DNA of 6,839 bases from JBFHKO01 sp041595355 (GTDB lineage Bacteria; Pseudomonadota; Gammaproteobacteria; Enterobacterales; Aeromonadaceae): NCBI GenBank assembly GCA_041595355.1, contig JBFHKO010000139.1, positions 1 to 6,839 of the forward strand, read 5' to 3'. This document shows, in pieces, positions 6,669-6,839 of the stretch. The notes under the pieces are model-generated. The model made no database searches, had not been told where the DNA came from, and saw nothing but the letters and a program-made list of their open reading frames with translations. Position 1 is the first letter of the stretch, and every line of letters begins with the position of its first letter. The translations under genes were made by a program, and so were the position numbers.

Positions 6669-6839
6669 ATGCGCAACACCGATCTGCTCGCGCTGCTGGA
6701 CGCCGAGCCTCACGCCCCGTTTCTACAGGGGTTTCAACCGCTGACGGTACCCAAGGGCTACCTCATCAGCACGCCGCAGGATCCCAAGGATCAGGTGCTG
6801 ATAGTGCGCCGTGGCCGGGTCCGGGTCTATGTCGCCAGC
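6669..6839 (+). CDS. Crp/Fnr-family transcriptional regulator, N-terminal part (cut by window end)
   Basis: Only the first 57 codons are present, and the frame is open to the last base. The translation begins MRNTDLLALLDAEP and continues into a probable cyclic-nucleotide-binding-like beta barrel: PLTVPKGYLIST (24-35), then DPKDQVLIVRRGRVRVYVAS (38-57). The pattern of a hydrophobic strand followed by GRVRVY is typical of the effector domain of Crp/Fnr regulators. The C-terminal winged helix expected for that family is outside the window, so a non-DNA-binding cNMP-domain protein remains possible. No cysteine cluster of FNR type is seen in these residues. ATG 6669 is chosen because GGGA (6656-6659) lies nine bases upstream. 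An in-frame ATG at 6618 has a GGAG only two bases away and would add 17 Arg/Gly-rich residues. Confidence 0.65.
   Translation, partial: MRNTDLLALLDAEPHAPFLQGFQPLTVPKGYLISTPQDPKDQVLIVRRGRVRVYVAS

Overview
The window is GC-rich (the intergenic stretch at about 5831-5870 is a marked AT-rich exception) and densely packed with ordinary bacterial housekeeping and stress genes. The proteins resemble their Escherichia coli counterparts closely over their full length (GntK, Edd, Eda, GntR, PsiE). Regulation by a LacI-type GntR through TTAC..GTAA palindromes plus a CRP site is typical of Gammaproteobacteria. The high GC content together with these gene versions suggests an Aeromonadales-type organism (Aeromonas, Oceanimonas or Zobellella relatives), but that placement is inference from memory, not from a search.

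Region 1 (1-3134, + strand) is a gluconate catabolic operon: gntK - edd - eda. Gluconate is phosphorylated to 6-phosphogluconate (GntK), dehydrated to 2-keto-3-deoxy-6-phosphogluconate (Edd) and cleaved to pyruvate and glyceraldehyde-3-phosphate (Eda), so the whole Entner-Doudoroff branch for gluconate sits in one transcript. The leader carries a perfect-consensus CRP site (27-42), two abutting GntR operators (51-64 and 65-78) and a plausible -10 (83-88). This layout implies activation by cAMP-CRP and repression by GntR. gntK and edd overlap by ATGA.

Region 2 (3135-4359) holds the convergent gntR gene on the - strand, separated from eda by a strong GC-rich hairpin (3168-3192). gntR has its own near-perfect operator just upstream of its start (4219-4234), implying autoregulation. 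The 158-base space upstream of gntR is shared with the divergent gene that follows.

Region 3 (4360-5818, + strand) has an AEC-family (auxin efflux carrier) membrane transporter of unknown substrate, then psiE, a small four-helix membrane protein of the phosphate-starvation-inducible family.

Region 4 (5819-6839, + strand) has an AT-rich spacer, a candidate promoter, a structured 5' leader (hairpin 5922-5956 with a competing alternative pairing next to the Shine-Dalgarno), dps (ferritin-like DNA-protection and iron-storage protein), a GC-rich spacer with hairpins, and the first 57 codons of a probable Crp/Fnr-family regulator cut by the window end.

I found no mobile element, CRISPR array, tRNA or rRNA, and nothing that qualifies as a new multi-gene system. 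The most interesting signals are regulatory: the compact CRP/double-GntR control region and the structured dps leader.
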